Under the pieces are notes generated by a model. The model had not been told where the DNA came from, ran no database searches, and worked only from the letters and a program-made list of their open reading frames with translations. From the NCBI RefSeq assembly GCF_003992115.1, contig NZ_RQUX01000008.1, positions 51,516 to 95,000 on the forward strand: 43,485 nucleotides of DNA, given 5' to 3'. Positions 1-8,333 of this stretch are shown here, piece after piece (position 1 is the first letter of the stretch; each line of letters begins with the position of its first letter). Position numbers and translations under genes: made by a program. This DNA is from Veillonella ratti. GTDB taxonomy: Bacteria > Bacillota > Negativicutes > Veillonellales > Veillonellaceae.

Positions 1-81
1 GAATGAATCGGCCAAAAAGTATTACTCATAGTATCTCTCCCTTAGTTATATGTAAATCATCATTTAACGACGCCCTAAATA

Positions 82-110
82 AAAAAGAGGAACTTGTTAG
101 TTCCTCTTTA
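82..110 (-). terminator. Rho-independent terminator of the cyuA-like gene
   Basis: An inverted repeat (AAAGAGGAAC / GTTCCTCTTT, 6-base loop) is followed on the minus strand by a T-rich run. It lies about 110 bases past the stop codon of the leftward desulfidase gene. Confidence 0.8.
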
Positions 111-217
111 GTATAGGCAATATTTAGTTGTATGTGAAATGCTTATATTTTATGGAGAATTATACATAATCCGTATAACTCTCTACTAGAAAATGCTATC
201 ATTACACGATTATTACT

Positions 218-1504
218 CTATTTTTCCCTCATAATATCTAAAATTGTCGCATCGACCCGATTCATGCCCTCCTGCCCGATACGTGCCATATTGCGAATAC
301 AATCCTCCGGAGTTTTGGCACATATACCGTCACTCACCCGCAAGGGGGCCTCATTAATCGCCGCCATAGCACTCATGAAAGCCGCCACCGAACCACTGGC
401 TACCTTCAAGGCACATCCAACCTTTCCACCATCGCAAATCATACCGGTGACAGTTCCCGTCATATTGCGTACAGCATACCCGAGTTGCTCATTCGTGCCC
501 TCCATTAAATATGTCATGCCCACTGACGCGGCCGTAGCCGATGCCAATACACACGCACACATGGGCGATAATTTACCAATCTGAGCATTAATATACCGAT
601 TTACCAAATGCGCCAACGCCAAGGCACGCACGCGTTTTAACACGGGCACTTGCAATTCATCAGCCATTTCGTTGACCGGTAAAATAACCACCAAGCCCTT
701 GGTGCCCGCCCCCGAACTGCTCATAGTCGGCATAGGACAGCCATCCAAACGACTTTCCGCCGCCGAGGTAACTTTCACCATAATTCGCGACATTATATCA
801 TTTGACAACAATTTTTGGCCTGCCCCTGTTCGCATGGAATCTGCTAAGCCTACACCAATCTTATTGGATTTGGAATAGTCCGCCAACGTTTCATTCATCA
901 CGACGCCGTCCAGTAAAAAAATCAACTCATCTTCGGACACGGTATCAACCAAATTCCTCATTTGGGCAATGGTCATGGCTTTTAACTTTTCAACCAATTT
1001 ATCATCTTGTTTGAGACTTTGACCACCACGACAATCTAAGATTGTTTCATTATTTTTTTGCAAAAAAACAATATTCGTATGAGCATTTTTAATAATACAC
1101 GTTGCTTGCTCCGCTGCTGTCCAAACAGTGCATTTTGAAAATATACCACTTTCTTCTGAATTAATTTGAACGGTTACACCATCATTATTACAGAGTTCAT
1201 CTACCTCGTTTAATACATCCGCCGTAATATCCTCAAATAATTCCATGCGTTTATTCGGATTTTTTAAAAAAGCTCCCAAAGCCGCAGCATACTGCAAGCC
1301 TACCTGCTCACAATTCGGGATACCGGCTGACATGCCGTTCTTATAAAGGCCGGGACTAACTTCTACCTCAATCCGTACTATCGGTTCCGTTAATTCAGCA
1401 CTTGCTGTAGCGGCACAAAGAGACACACAGACCGGCTCCGTACAACCAAGCGCCGGTACTACATCTTTATGCAACAACTCTAAAAATTCGTTTTTAGTTA
1501 ACAT
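218..1504 (-). CDS. cyuA: L-cysteine desulfidase / serine dehydratase-like protein (CyuA/YhaM, UPF0597 family)
   Basis: At 428 residues this matches the usual length of the CyuA/YhaM family, cytoplasmic iron-sulfur enzymes that break L-cysteine down to pyruvate, ammonia and sulfide and are related to the alpha chain of bacterial L-serine dehydratase. Visible family features are the N-terminal GCTEP motif with Cys21, the glycine-rich SSGAGTKG stretch at 263-270, the Cys pair 316/318, and the C-terminal CDGGKVGC segment (Cys357, Cys364). These cysteines are the likely cluster ligands and nucleophile. The ATG is preceded by a GTGAGG ribosome site. The gene is monocistronic, with a terminator behind it. 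Substrate preference (cysteine or serine) cannot be settled from sequence. Confidence 0.85.
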   Translation of the reverse strand: MLTKNEFLELLHKDVVPALGCTEPVCVSLCAATASAELTEPIVRIEVEVSPGLYKNGMSAGIPNCEQVGLQYAAALGAFLKNPNKRMELFEDITADVLNEVDELCNNDGVTVQINSEESGIFSKCTVWTAAEQATCIIKNAHTNIVFLQKNNETILDCRGGQSLKQDDKLVEKLKAMTIAQMRNLVDTVSEDELIFLLDGVVMNETLADYSKSNKIGVGLADSMRTGAGQKLLSNDIMSRIMVKVTSAAESRLDGCPMPTMSSSGAGTKGLVVILPVNEMADELQVPVLKRVRALALAHLVNRYINAQIGKLSPMCACVLASATAASVGMTYLMEGTNEQLGYAVRNMTGTVTGMICDGGKVGCALKVASGSVAAFMSAMAAINEAPLRVSDGICAKTPEDCIRNMARIGQEGMNRVDATILDIMREK

Positions 1505-1651
1505 AAGGCCTCACTTGAATTAAATAAAGAATTGCTTCTTGTTAGTTCAGAAGTATATTTAAACACACACAATTTATGAAACATCATATTCTCTATTTAA
1601 TTATATAATCTTCCCTGATAATTAACCATTTAATTTTTTCAAAACGCAAAA

Positions 1652-1692
1652 GAACCCTATTCACAACCACTTGACGATTGTTAATAGGGTTC
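1652..1692 (-). terminator. Terminator of the aldehyde dehydrogenase gene
   Basis: GAACCCTATT pairs with AATAGGGTTC around a 21-base loop. On the minus strand a T-rich tract follows. It sits 40 bases past the dehydrogenase stop codon and separates it from cyuA. Confidence 0.75.
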
Positions 1693-1730
1693 ACTTTCAA
1701 GTTATATTCATTGAGTGTCCTATGAGACTT

Positions 1731-3221
1731 TTATTTAGTATCCAAGTTATAAAGACCCGATGGCTTTTCACCTAGGTTAATGATGATGCTCTTCTTCTGG
1801 CTGTAGTGGTCCAAGATAACTTTATGGGTTTCACGGCCGATACCGGATTGTTTGTAACCACCAAACGGTGCGCCTGCCGGAATCGCGTTATATGTATTCA
1901 CCCACATACGACCGGTTTCAATGGCTCGTGCTACACGCACGGCACGGTTAATATCCCGTGTCCAAACACCGCCGCCGAGGCCGTAAATGCTATCGTTGGC
2001 CATCTTAATCACTTCTTCTTCGCTATGGAATTTGATTACAACGGCTACCGGTCCGAAAATTTCTTCCCGAGCTACGCGCATGTCGTTAGTGGCGTCTACA
2101 ATCAAGGTTGGTCGTACGAAGCAACCTTTGGCAAAATCGCCATCCACTACGCGAACACCGCCGGCGGCAATACGAGCACCTTCCTCTTTCGCGATTTCCA
2201 CATAATCAAGGATTTTTTTAACTTGTTCTTCGTAAATCTGAGCACCCAATTCGGTGGTGTCATCCCAAGGCATGCCCACTTTAACTTTGTCGAAGAGTTT
2301 TGCCAAATCGGCTACGAATTTATCGTAAATAGTGTCTTGGACAAAAATACGAGCGCCGGCACAGCATACTTGACCCTGATTGAACAAAATACCGAGCATA
2401 GCGCCATCTAAGGCCATGTCCCATTTGGCATCTTCAAAGAAAATGTTGGCCGATTTACCGCCCAACTCCAAAGTTGCCGGAATGAGACGTTCCGAGGCGG
2501 CTTTATATACATTGAGGCCCACTTCCGTAGAACCGGTGAAGGCCAACTTGCTAAAGCCCGGATGATCCAAAATATATTGACCCGATTTTGAGCCTTTACC
2601 GGTGATAATATTTACAACGCCCGGTGGTAAGATTTCTTGGAAAATATTGGCAAATTCCAAGAGGCTAAGTGATGTGTGATTGGATGGTTTGATAACAATC
2701 GTACATCCTGCAGCCAAAGCCGGAGCAATTTTCCAAGCGGCCATGAGGAATGGGAAGTTCCAAGGAATAACCTGACCTACCACGCCGATTGGCTCATTCA
2801 AAATAAGAGCCAAGGTGTTTTCATCCAGCATATTGGCCGAACCTTCTTCGGCACGAATAGCGCCGGCAAAATAGCGGAAATGATCAACCGCAAACGGCAC
2901 ATCCACGGCACGCGTTTCACGAATCGGTTTACCGTTATCGTAGGACTCAACCATGGCAAAATGCTCTGCCTGTGCTTCTAATTTATCTGCAATTTTTAAT
3001 AAATATTCGGAACGTTCCTGAGGACTTGTCTTTTTCCAAGATTCAAAGGCAACACTTGCTGCGGTTACTGCTGCGTCAACGTCTTCTTTCGTCGCTTCCG
3101 CTGCTATAGCCAACAATTCACCGTTAGCCGGACTATGTACTTCATAGGTGCCACCATCACTGGCCGGTACCCATTTATTATTAATAAATAAACCGTATTC
3201 CTTCTTTAAGTTCAATGACAT
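1731..3221 (-). CDS. NAD(P)+-dependent aldehyde dehydrogenase
   Basis: This 496-residue protein is a full-length member of the ALDH superfamily, which oxidises aldehydes to carboxylic acids with NAD(P)+. The Rossmann-side motif PWNFP (Asn155), Lys178 in IKPS, the general-base Glu252 in LELGGKS and the catalytic cysteine in GQVCCAG (Cys286) are all present, as is EEIFGPV near residue 390, so the enzyme should be active. It resembles the AldB/ExaC-type acetaldehyde dehydrogenases, but the true substrate is not readable from sequence. The start is supported by a strong AAGGAGGT site at 3228-3235, and a good promoter lies upstream. It is transcribed alone. Confidence 0.9.
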   Translation of the reverse strand: MSLNLKKEYGLFINNKWVPASDGGTYEVHSPANGELLAIAAEATKEDVDAAVTAASVAFESWKKTSPQERSEYLLKIADKLEAQAEHFAMVESYDNGKPIRETRAVDVPFAVDHFRYFAGAIRAEEGSANMLDENTLALILNEPIGVVGQVIPWNFPFLMAAWKIAPALAAGCTIVIKPSNHTSLSLLEFANIFQEILPPGVVNIITGKGSKSGQYILDHPGFSKLAFTGSTEVGLNVYKAASERLIPATLELGGKSANIFFEDAKWDMALDGAMLGILFNQGQVCCAGARIFVQDTIYDKFVADLAKLFDKVKVGMPWDDTTELGAQIYEEQVKKILDYVEIAKEEGARIAAGGVRVVDGDFAKGCFVRPTLIVDATNDMRVAREEIFGPVAVVIKFHSEEEVIKMANDSIYGLGGGVWTRDINRAVRVARAIETGRMWVNTYNAIPAGAPFGGYKQSGIGRETHKVILDHYSQKKSIIINLGEKPSGLYNLDTK

Positions 3222-3298
3222 AATCCTACCTCCTTATAATTATCGAGTTATTAACAAATAATATTTATTAGAAAGCATCTAATGTTTTCTATATACTT

Positions 3299-3327
3299 AT
3301 ATTACGTCAATAATATGCAGATTTCAA
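3299..3327 (-). promoter_or_regulatory. Vegetative-type promoter of the aldehyde dehydrogenase gene
   Basis: On the minus strand, TTGAAA (3322-3327) and TAATAT (3299-3304) are separated by exactly 17 bases and lie about 80 bases before the ATG. Both boxes are close to sigma-70/sigma-A consensus. Confidence 0.6.
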
Positions 3328-3385
3328 GTCATAATTTCTAGGTATTTTGTATACATTATGATTGATTTAATTGAATTTCAGATAA

Positions 3386-3420
3386 AAATAGAGCCGACTT
3401 GTTTGTAGCCGGCTCTATTT
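3386..3420 (-). terminator. Terminator after the small unknown gene
   Basis: AAATAGAGCCG pairs with CGGCTCTATTT, followed on the minus strand by T-rich sequence. It insulates the aldehyde dehydrogenase promoter from the leftward gene 3569-3949. Confidence 0.75.
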
Positions 3421-3519
3421 ACATCAGAGATAATATTTACTTATTCGTCATTTTTACGCGCATTTCCCAAATTCGATCAATCTGAAGACTTAATGCTCTA
3501 ACGGCTTGATGACTTGATG

Positions 3520-3567
3520 ATCTAATGACCTAACAACCTGATAATCTAATGACCTAACAACTAGATA
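3520..3567. repeat. Tandem 24-bp direct repeat
   Basis: Two 24-base units, 3520-3543 and 3544-3567, share ATCTAATGACCTAACAAC and then differ only at their last six bases (CTGATA versus TAGATA). Degenerate copies of the same words (CTTGATGA, TCTAA) extend left to about 3485. The array begins two bases past the stop codon of gene 3569-3949. Confidence 0.75.
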
Positions 3568-3568
3568 C

Positions 3569-3949
3569 CTAGGAGTAGCGGGTCTTTCCTCGTTGGCAAA
3601 AAGTCGCCAAATCGAGCGTTTCGATGTCAATTTCCGGGAAGAAGAAATAGATGTAGAGCTGCGTATCTTTGATAATTCTCTCCTGACTCTCGGTCGCATC
3701 CAGCTCACGAGCCTCTTCAGACATGTTATAGCCAATTTCTAAAAGCTCTGCTTCAACCGGCTGGGCTAATCGTGTTTGCGTTTGAATCGCATCTTCTATG
3801 ATTAAGTGATAGACACCGGCAAAACGGTTCATGGCATTGGCAAATTTTGCTTTCAGTTCGCCGTCAAGGTCGAGTTGCTTGATGCGAAGGATGTAGTCCG
3901 AGAAAGTGTAACAGGCGTCTATGAATTTGGATAAGTCACGTGGGTGCAT
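3569..3949 (-). CDS. Small helical protein of unknown function
   Basis: A 126-residue protein I do not recognise. It is rich in Leu, Ala, Glu and Asp, with no signal peptide, no membrane segment and no cysteine motif, and is probably mostly helical. The ATG follows a GGAGCC purine-rich site. Its 3' end runs directly into the 24-bp repeat array, so the last residues (CQRGKTRYS) may have been reshaped by the repeat. It is separated from hsdR by about 70 bases and could be the last gene of the leftward transcript, but no shared function is evident. Confidence 0.6.
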   Translation of the reverse strand: MHPRDLSKFIDACYTFSDYILRIKQLDLDGELKAKFANAMNRFAGVYHLIIEDAIQTQTRLAQPVEAELLEIGYNMSEEARELDATESQERIIKDTQLYIYFFFPEIDIETLDLATFCQRGKTRYS

Positions 3950-4016
3950 GGGGGCTCCTTGTATTAAACTAATTTTCTCTTCATATTACAAATATTATGC
4001 CCTAGTGTTTTGGGAA

Positions 4017-5120
4017 TTAATTTGTTCTATCCGCAACTGCTTGCAACCCATCATTATTCATTGGATATGCTAAAACATTACTCTGTTGTGATATTTCTGA
4101 TTTATCAGTCCAAAGTTCACATTGGCTGATTACCGTACTAATGGCAAAATCATAATCCTCTGGAGGATATTTATATTTTTTTAACAATCGCTTAACCATT
4201 TTTCTCATAGAAGCCCTTGCAGTTTCTTTCTTTTGCCAATCAATCGTTCTATTCTTACGTAGCTGCTCAGTAAGTTCTTTAGTCAAAGCCACTAATTCGT
4301 CATTTTCATAAAAATCTTTAATATTTTCTGGTTTAGTTAGTGCATCATAGAAAGCCAATTCTTCCTGTGAAAGGCCTAATTTCTCACCGTTTTTATATAA
4401 ATTTTTAATTTCTTCAGCCGTCTTCAAAAGTTCTTTTATAACTTCTTCATTAGTAATTAAGCCATTATAATAAGAATTCATTAATTTAGTGATTTTTTCA
4501 GAGAATTTCTCAGACTGTACAACGTTAGTTGACTTGTAAACACCAACTTGATCCAACATCAACTTTTTCAACATTTCAACAGCTATATTTTTCTCCTTCA
4601 TTTTTGAAATCTCATCCAAAACTTTCGGATCAAACAGGCTAAAAATCTCACCTTTAGCCTTACTACTATCAAACAAACTAATAACTCCATTACATTGAAT
4701 GGCTGCCTTTAACAATTCATTGATTTGTGCATTAATTTCATTAAGTGACAATGTTCTTCCGCCATCCCCACCATGCTTAATTTTAATTACAGTCGAACGA
4801 ATAGCTTCCATATATGCAGCCTCTGCGCGTTCCCTTTCAAGAGTCATACTGGAGCAAAGCGAATGTGCTTGTTTCAGTAACAAAGCTTCTTTCAAAAATA
4901 AATCTACTCTCTCAGGTTCATGTGGATCTAGGACAAAATTTACACCACCGGATATAAGTCTGGCTTTCACAAGTGGTGAGCCGGTATTAAAGTCACTAAA
5001 GTCAAATCCATGCAATAAGTCTTTACATACTTGCAACTTCTCTTGGAATTTTGGATATGCTTCTTTAGCAATATCCATATCGCCATATTTAGACTGATCA
5101 CGCTTAGTATATTCTTTCAT
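4017..5120 (-). CDS. hsdR: Type I restriction enzyme R subunit, C-terminal part (split by frameshift)
   Basis: These 367 residues match the C-terminal helical region of HsdR, beginning with the family-typical KEYTKRDQSKYG stretch that normally follows helicase motif VI by about 30 residues. In intact HsdR this helical region docks the motor onto the methylase core. It is in a different frame from the upstream part (5104-7149) and overlaps it by 17 bases, so it is the broken 3' portion of one gene, about 1045 residues in all. The ATG at 5118-5120 is only an internal Met; no good ribosome site precedes it. Independent expression is possible but unproven. Confidence 0.85.
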   Translation of the reverse strand: MKEYTKRDQSKYGDMDIAKEAYPKFQEKLQVCKDLLHGFDFSDFNTGSPLVKARLISGGVNFVLDPHEPERVDLFLKEALLLKQAHSLCSSMTLERERAEAAYMEAIRSTVIKIKHGGDGGRTLSLNEINAQINELLKAAIQCNGVISLFDSSKAKGEIFSLFDPKVLDEISKMKEKNIAVEMLKKLMLDQVGVYKSTNVVQSEKFSEKITKLMNSYYNGLITNEEVIKELLKTAEEIKNLYKNGEKLGLSQEELAFYDALTKPENIKDFYENDELVALTKELTEQLRKNRTIDWQKKETARASMRKMVKRLLKKYKYPPEDYDFAISTVISQCELWTDKSEISQQSNVLAYPMNNDGLQAVADRTN

Positions 5121-7149
5121 GGCGGCTTTTAATGCCGACGTAATCTACAATCAAACCGCCTTCTTTATCCTTGAAAACACGATTTACACGAGCAATCGCC
5201 TGCATTAAATTATAGCCATACATGGACTTATAGATATACATAGTAGCCAGTGAAGGTACATCAAACCCAGTCAACCACATATCTACTACGATAGCAATCT
5301 TCATTGGGTCATTATTATCTTTAAACTTTGCGGCCAATTTTTCTTTGTGAGCCTTAGTACCAATAACGTCTTTCCAATCTTCCGGGTCATTATTTCCGCC
5401 GGTCATTACTACACCGACTTTTTCTGTCCAATCCGGCCGAAGCTCCAATATGCGTCGATAAATCTTCATCGCAATTGGTCTGGAATAAGCAACAATCATC
5501 GCCTTACCAGTTAATAAATTAGCTCTGTATTTTTCATAATGGTCTATAATATCGCTACACAATGAATCAATAGTAGAATCAGCACCTAATACGCTCTCCA
5601 TCTGGCCTAACATTTTTTTACTTTTTTCAATGGTCTCTTTATCTGACTGTTCTTCCAACACATCATATGTAGAGTCAATTAACGCCAATGTATTAGTATC
5701 TAATTTTAAATGAACTACACGGCTTTCATAATATACCGGTCTCGTAGCACCATCTTCTACAGCTTGAGTCATATCATACACATCAATATAATCGCCAAAC
5801 ACTTCTCGTGTATTACGGTCTTTAGCAGCTATCGGCGTTCCGGTAAAGCCAATGAAAGTAGCATTCGGCAAAGCATCGTGAATAATACGAGCATTACCAA
5901 TAGATGTATGCGCTTCCAGTTCCCCCGCTTCATTTTTTGACATTATGATACGTTCTTCAAAACCATATTGCCCACGATGAGCTTCATCCGTCATAACTAC
6001 AATATTGCGACGCTCTGACAAGGGTTTCTCACCACGTTCAAACTTAAACATTGTTGTAAAAATTATGCCATTTACACTGCGATTTTCCAAAAGTCGAGTT
6101 AAATCTGTTTTACTTTCAGCCTGTTCCGGAACCTGGCGTAAAAACTCTGCACATTGTGAAAATTGATTAAAAAGCTGGTCATCCAAATCGATACGATCTG
6201 TCATAACAACTATAGTCGGGCTCTCTAGAACTTTTTGCAACAAATGAGCATAAAATACCATCGACAACGACTTACCCGAACCTTGTGTATGCCAAAACAC
6301 ACCGCCCTTACCATCAGTTTGAGTTGCGACTTTAGCTTTTTCAATCGCTTTTTTTACTGCAAAATATTGGTGATATCCAGCTAGCACTTTAAATCGATTA
6401 GTAGGTGTTCCTGAAAAAAGAATAAAATTCTTTATAATATCCAACAATCGCTCTTTTTGAAACATACCTTCATAAAAAGTATCAAACGAGGCATAGGCTG
6501 TTTCTTCATAATTGCCATCTTTAGTTTTCCATTCCATGAAACGGTCCATTCCAGATGTAATTGTTCCAGCTTTATTCGTCGATAAATCACTAATTACGCA
6601 AATGGCATTATAGTAAAACAACGACGGAATATCCTGCATATAATTTCTAATCTGATTAAATGCATTTTCTGCTGTAACTTCATCTTTAACAGGAGTTTTT
6701 AATTCCATAACAACCAATGGCAGCCCATTTATGAATAATATAACATCAGGACGACGTTCGGCATTTTCGATAATAGTAAACTGATTCACTACATAAAAAG
6801 TATTATTATTCACATTTTTATAGTCAATTAAACGTACAATTTGAGAGTCCTCTACCCCATTTACAAAAAACGTTACTTCAATCCCATTCTGCAAATAGTG
6901 CATAAATCTAATATTTTTTTCCAATAAACTGCCCGTTTCCAAATCATGTAGTTTAAGGAGCGCCTCATTAATTGCTTCTTTAGGTAGTTCGCGGTTAATA
7001 CGTGCCAAGCTATCTTTTAATACATCTTCTAACAAAGGGCTTGTATAATCGCGTTCTACATCCGGCGCATATAGATGAGAATAGCCCATTTCTTCAAACA
7101 ATTCTATAATCGCCTGTTCGTATGTATCTTCATTAAATAAGTTTGGCAT
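5104..7149 (-). CDS. hsdR: Type I restriction enzyme R subunit, N-terminal nuclease and motor part (frameshifted)
   Basis: The 681 residues carry the HsdR nuclease core PD-(D/E)xK (Asp135, then ELK with Glu149 and Lys151), followed by an SF2 DNA-translocase motor: Walker A TQGSGKS at 288-294, DEAH at 388-391, the GFTGTP motif and the helicase motif VI region QAIARVNR. Nuclease and ATPase residues are intact. After GGLIVDYVGI the frame is lost and the protein ends at SRHERIY, missing the C-terminal helical domain encoded at 4017-5120. It starts with a strong AAGGAGG site and is the last gene of mrr-hsdM-hsdS-hsdR. In this state it is probably non-functional. Confidence 0.9.
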   Translation of the reverse strand: MPNLFNEDTYEQAIIELFEEMGYSHLYAPDVERDYTSPLLEDVLKDSLARINRELPKEAINEALLKLHDLETGSLLEKNIRFMHYLQNGIEVTFFVNGVEDSQIVRLIDYKNVNNNTFYVVNQFTIIENAERRPDVILFINGLPLVVMELKTPVKDEVTAENAFNQIRNYMQDIPSLFYYNAICVISDLSTNKAGTITSGMDRFMEWKTKDGNYEETAYASFDTFYEGMFQKERLLDIIKNFILFSGTPTNRFKVLAGYHQYFAVKKAIEKAKVATQTDGKGGVFWHTQGSGKSLSMVFYAHLLQKVLESPTIVVMTDRIDLDDQLFNQFSQCAEFLRQVPEQAESKTDLTRLLENRSVNGIIFTTMFKFERGEKPLSERRNIVVMTDEAHRGQYGFEERIIMSKNEAGELEAHTSIGNARIIHDALPNATFIGFTGTPIAAKDRNTREVFGDYIDVYDMTQAVEDGATRPVYYESRVVHLKLDTNTLALIDSTYDVLEEQSDKETIEKSKKMLGQMESVLGADSTIDSLCSDIIDHYEKYRANLLTGKAMIVAYSRPIAMKIYRRILELRPDWTEKVGVVMTGGNNDPEDWKDVIGTKAHKEKLAAKFKDNNDPMKIAIVVDMWLTGFDVPSLATMYIYKSMYGYNLMQAIARVNRVFKDKEGGLIVDYVGIKSRHERIY

Positions 7150-7176
7150 AATTAACCTCCTTTAAATTTTTGGTTA

Positions 7177-7866
7177 ATGGGGGGTGTAGCGATAAACAAT
7201 AATTTAGAGCAACAGCTCAGCTCAATTTTTGCAAATTTATTTGCTAATCACATTTCAGATGCATCTATTAAAAGCCGTCCTCAATTAGGTGACTTAATTT
7301 CTGTTGTAGACAATCGCGGAAAAACACCACCGTTAACAACGGAGACTTTTGATTATCCAATAATTGATGTAGGTGCACTTAAAGGTTCTGGTCGTATTAT
7401 TGACTTCAATAACTGTACTAAATATGTTGATGAAAATACATACAATACCTGGTTTCGAAGTGGGCATCCACAAGCCTGGGATATACTTTTGTCGACAGTA
7501 GGCAGTTTGGCCGAAATGAAAATATATCTGGGCTCTAAGGGGTGTATAGCTCAAAATGTTGTTGCACTAAGGCCAATATCAATAAGTCCATTATATCTGT
7601 ACCAGTATCTGAAGTATATTCGTTCAGATTTGGTTGCATATAACATTGGTTCTGTACAGCCAAGCATAAAGGTTACACATATTATTAAGCATCCAATATA
7701 CATCCCTGATGCGACCAACCTTAAACTTTTTGAAGAAAGTGCTAAAGCATTTACCGAACAGATATATGCTAATTGCAATCAAAATGAATTTTTGAAGGAC
7801 ATTCGAGATGCATCACTTCCAAAATTGATATCTGGCGAACTTGACTTCTCCAATCTCAACCTTTAA
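7177..7866 (+). CDS. hsdS: Inverted hsdS cassette: second target-recognition half of the specificity subunit
   Basis: This is the C-terminal half of an HsdS: the end of the central helix (INNNLEQQLSSIFANLF), a complete target recognition domain, and the closing helix ending LPKLISGELDF. It lies opposite to all other hsd genes and begins at MGGVA, which has no plausible ribosome site and is not HsdS-like, so it is probably silent as placed. Only residues from INNNLE onward belong to the family. The HsdS-like part starts exactly at the 17-bp inverted repeat (7191-7207). Flipping the segment joins it in frame to the half encoded at 7863-8333. Confidence 0.85.
   Translation: MGGVAINNNLEQQLSSIFANLFANHISDASIKSRPQLGDLISVVDNRGKTPPLTTETFDYPIIDVGALKGSGRIIDFNNCTKYVDENTYNTWFRSGHPQAWDILLSTVGSLAEMKIYLGSKGCIAQNVVALRPISISPLYLYQYLKYIRSDLVAYNIGSVQPSIKVTHIIKHPIYIPDATNLKLFEESAKAFTEQIYANCNQNEFLKDIRDASLPKLISGELDFSNLNL
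7191..7207 (+). repeat. Left inverted repeat of the hsdS invertible segment
   Basis: GATAAACAATAATTTAG, a perfect 17-base reverse complement of 7871-7887. It encodes the INNNL residues of the HsdS central helix in both copies and in the same codon phase. Confidence 0.9.
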
Positions 7867-8333
7867 GCCACTAAATTATTGTTTATCTGATTATTCAACT
7901 CGATTTTGTCGTCTATAGGATTCAATAGTGACAAAACTTTTTTTTGATCTTCTATAGAAGGAATTTCAAATTCTAACCTATTAAGTGTCTCCGTTCTTAA
8001 ACTAGGTATAGTAGTTCCCTCATTGTAATAATTTAAATCAAGCTGAGACATACAATAATATAAATATTTAGGCAAAACAATCTCTGTGTTAACAATGGTA
8101 TAAAATAATGTATCAACTGTCCAAAAGGGATGTTCAACATATTTCACTTTTCCAATAGAACCTTTTCTTCCTATTAATACTGATGGTTCGGTGTATAAAG
8201 ATTCCCTTGCATATCCCATTAATCCCCCAGTTCCATATATAGGAATATTACCATTTTCATCTTCAACTTTCTTCTGATTCTTTCCATATTTAATTGTTGC
8301 TAACTCCCCCAATGAATAAAACTTACATTTCAT
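7863..8333 (-). CDS. hsdS: Type I specificity subunit, N-terminal half (truncated form)
   Basis: At 156 residues this holds the first target recognition domain of HsdS, with the typical LGELATIKYGKN start, the GTGGLMGY and LIGRKGSIGKV segments and the central helix DDKIELNNQINNN. It then stops at LVA, the point where the inverted repeat at 7871-7887 begins. HsdS normally has two such halves and sets the DNA target of the methylase and nuclease. The ATG overlaps the end of hsdM by 11 bases, so it is translationally coupled. Half-subunits can sometimes dimerise and work, so partial function is possible; the missing second half lies inverted next door. Confidence 0.9.
   Translation of the reverse strand: MKCKFYSLGELATIKYGKNQKKVEDENGNIPIYGTGGLMGYARESLYTEPSVLIGRKGSIGKVKYVEHPFWTVDTLFYTIVNTEIVLPKYLYYCMSQLDLNYYNEGTTIPSLRTETLNRLEFEIPSIEDQKKVLSLLNPIDDKIELNNQINNNLVA
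7871..7887 (-). repeat. Right inverted repeat of the hsdS invertible segment
   Basis: CTAAATTATTGTTTATC, the reverse complement of 7191-7207. Flanking bases differ immediately on both sides, so the repeat is exactly 17 bases long. Confidence 0.9.

Larger units (their letters stand above)
7191..7887. other. Probable invertible DNA segment switching hsdS
   Basis: A 697-bp segment is bounded by perfect 17-bp inverted repeats placed at the equivalent codons of two opposed half-hsdS genes. In the orientation given, hsdS is truncated after INNNLVA. In the flipped orientation the minus strand would read continuously from KIELNNQ through INNNL into EQQLSSIFANLF and end at FSNLNL, an HsdS of about 373 residues located directly before hsdR. 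No recombinase gene is visible in this window, so the enzyme would have to act from elsewhere. Confidence 0.8.

Noticed and set aside
1806-2411. A 201-codon rightward frame inside the aldehyde dehydrogenase gene.
   Set aside because: It is the opposite strand of a full-length enzyme with all catalytic residues; there is no start signal.
3490-3735. An 81-codon leftward frame with repeated VVRSLDYQ-like units.
   Set aside because: It overlaps the 126-residue gene in another frame, lacks a ribosome site, and its ending only mirrors the 24-bp DNA repeats.
7177-7190. The MGGVA start of the inverted hsdS cassette as a genuine gene start.
   Set aside because: No ribosome site on the plus strand, and these codons lie outside the inverted repeat; HsdS similarity begins only at INNNLE.
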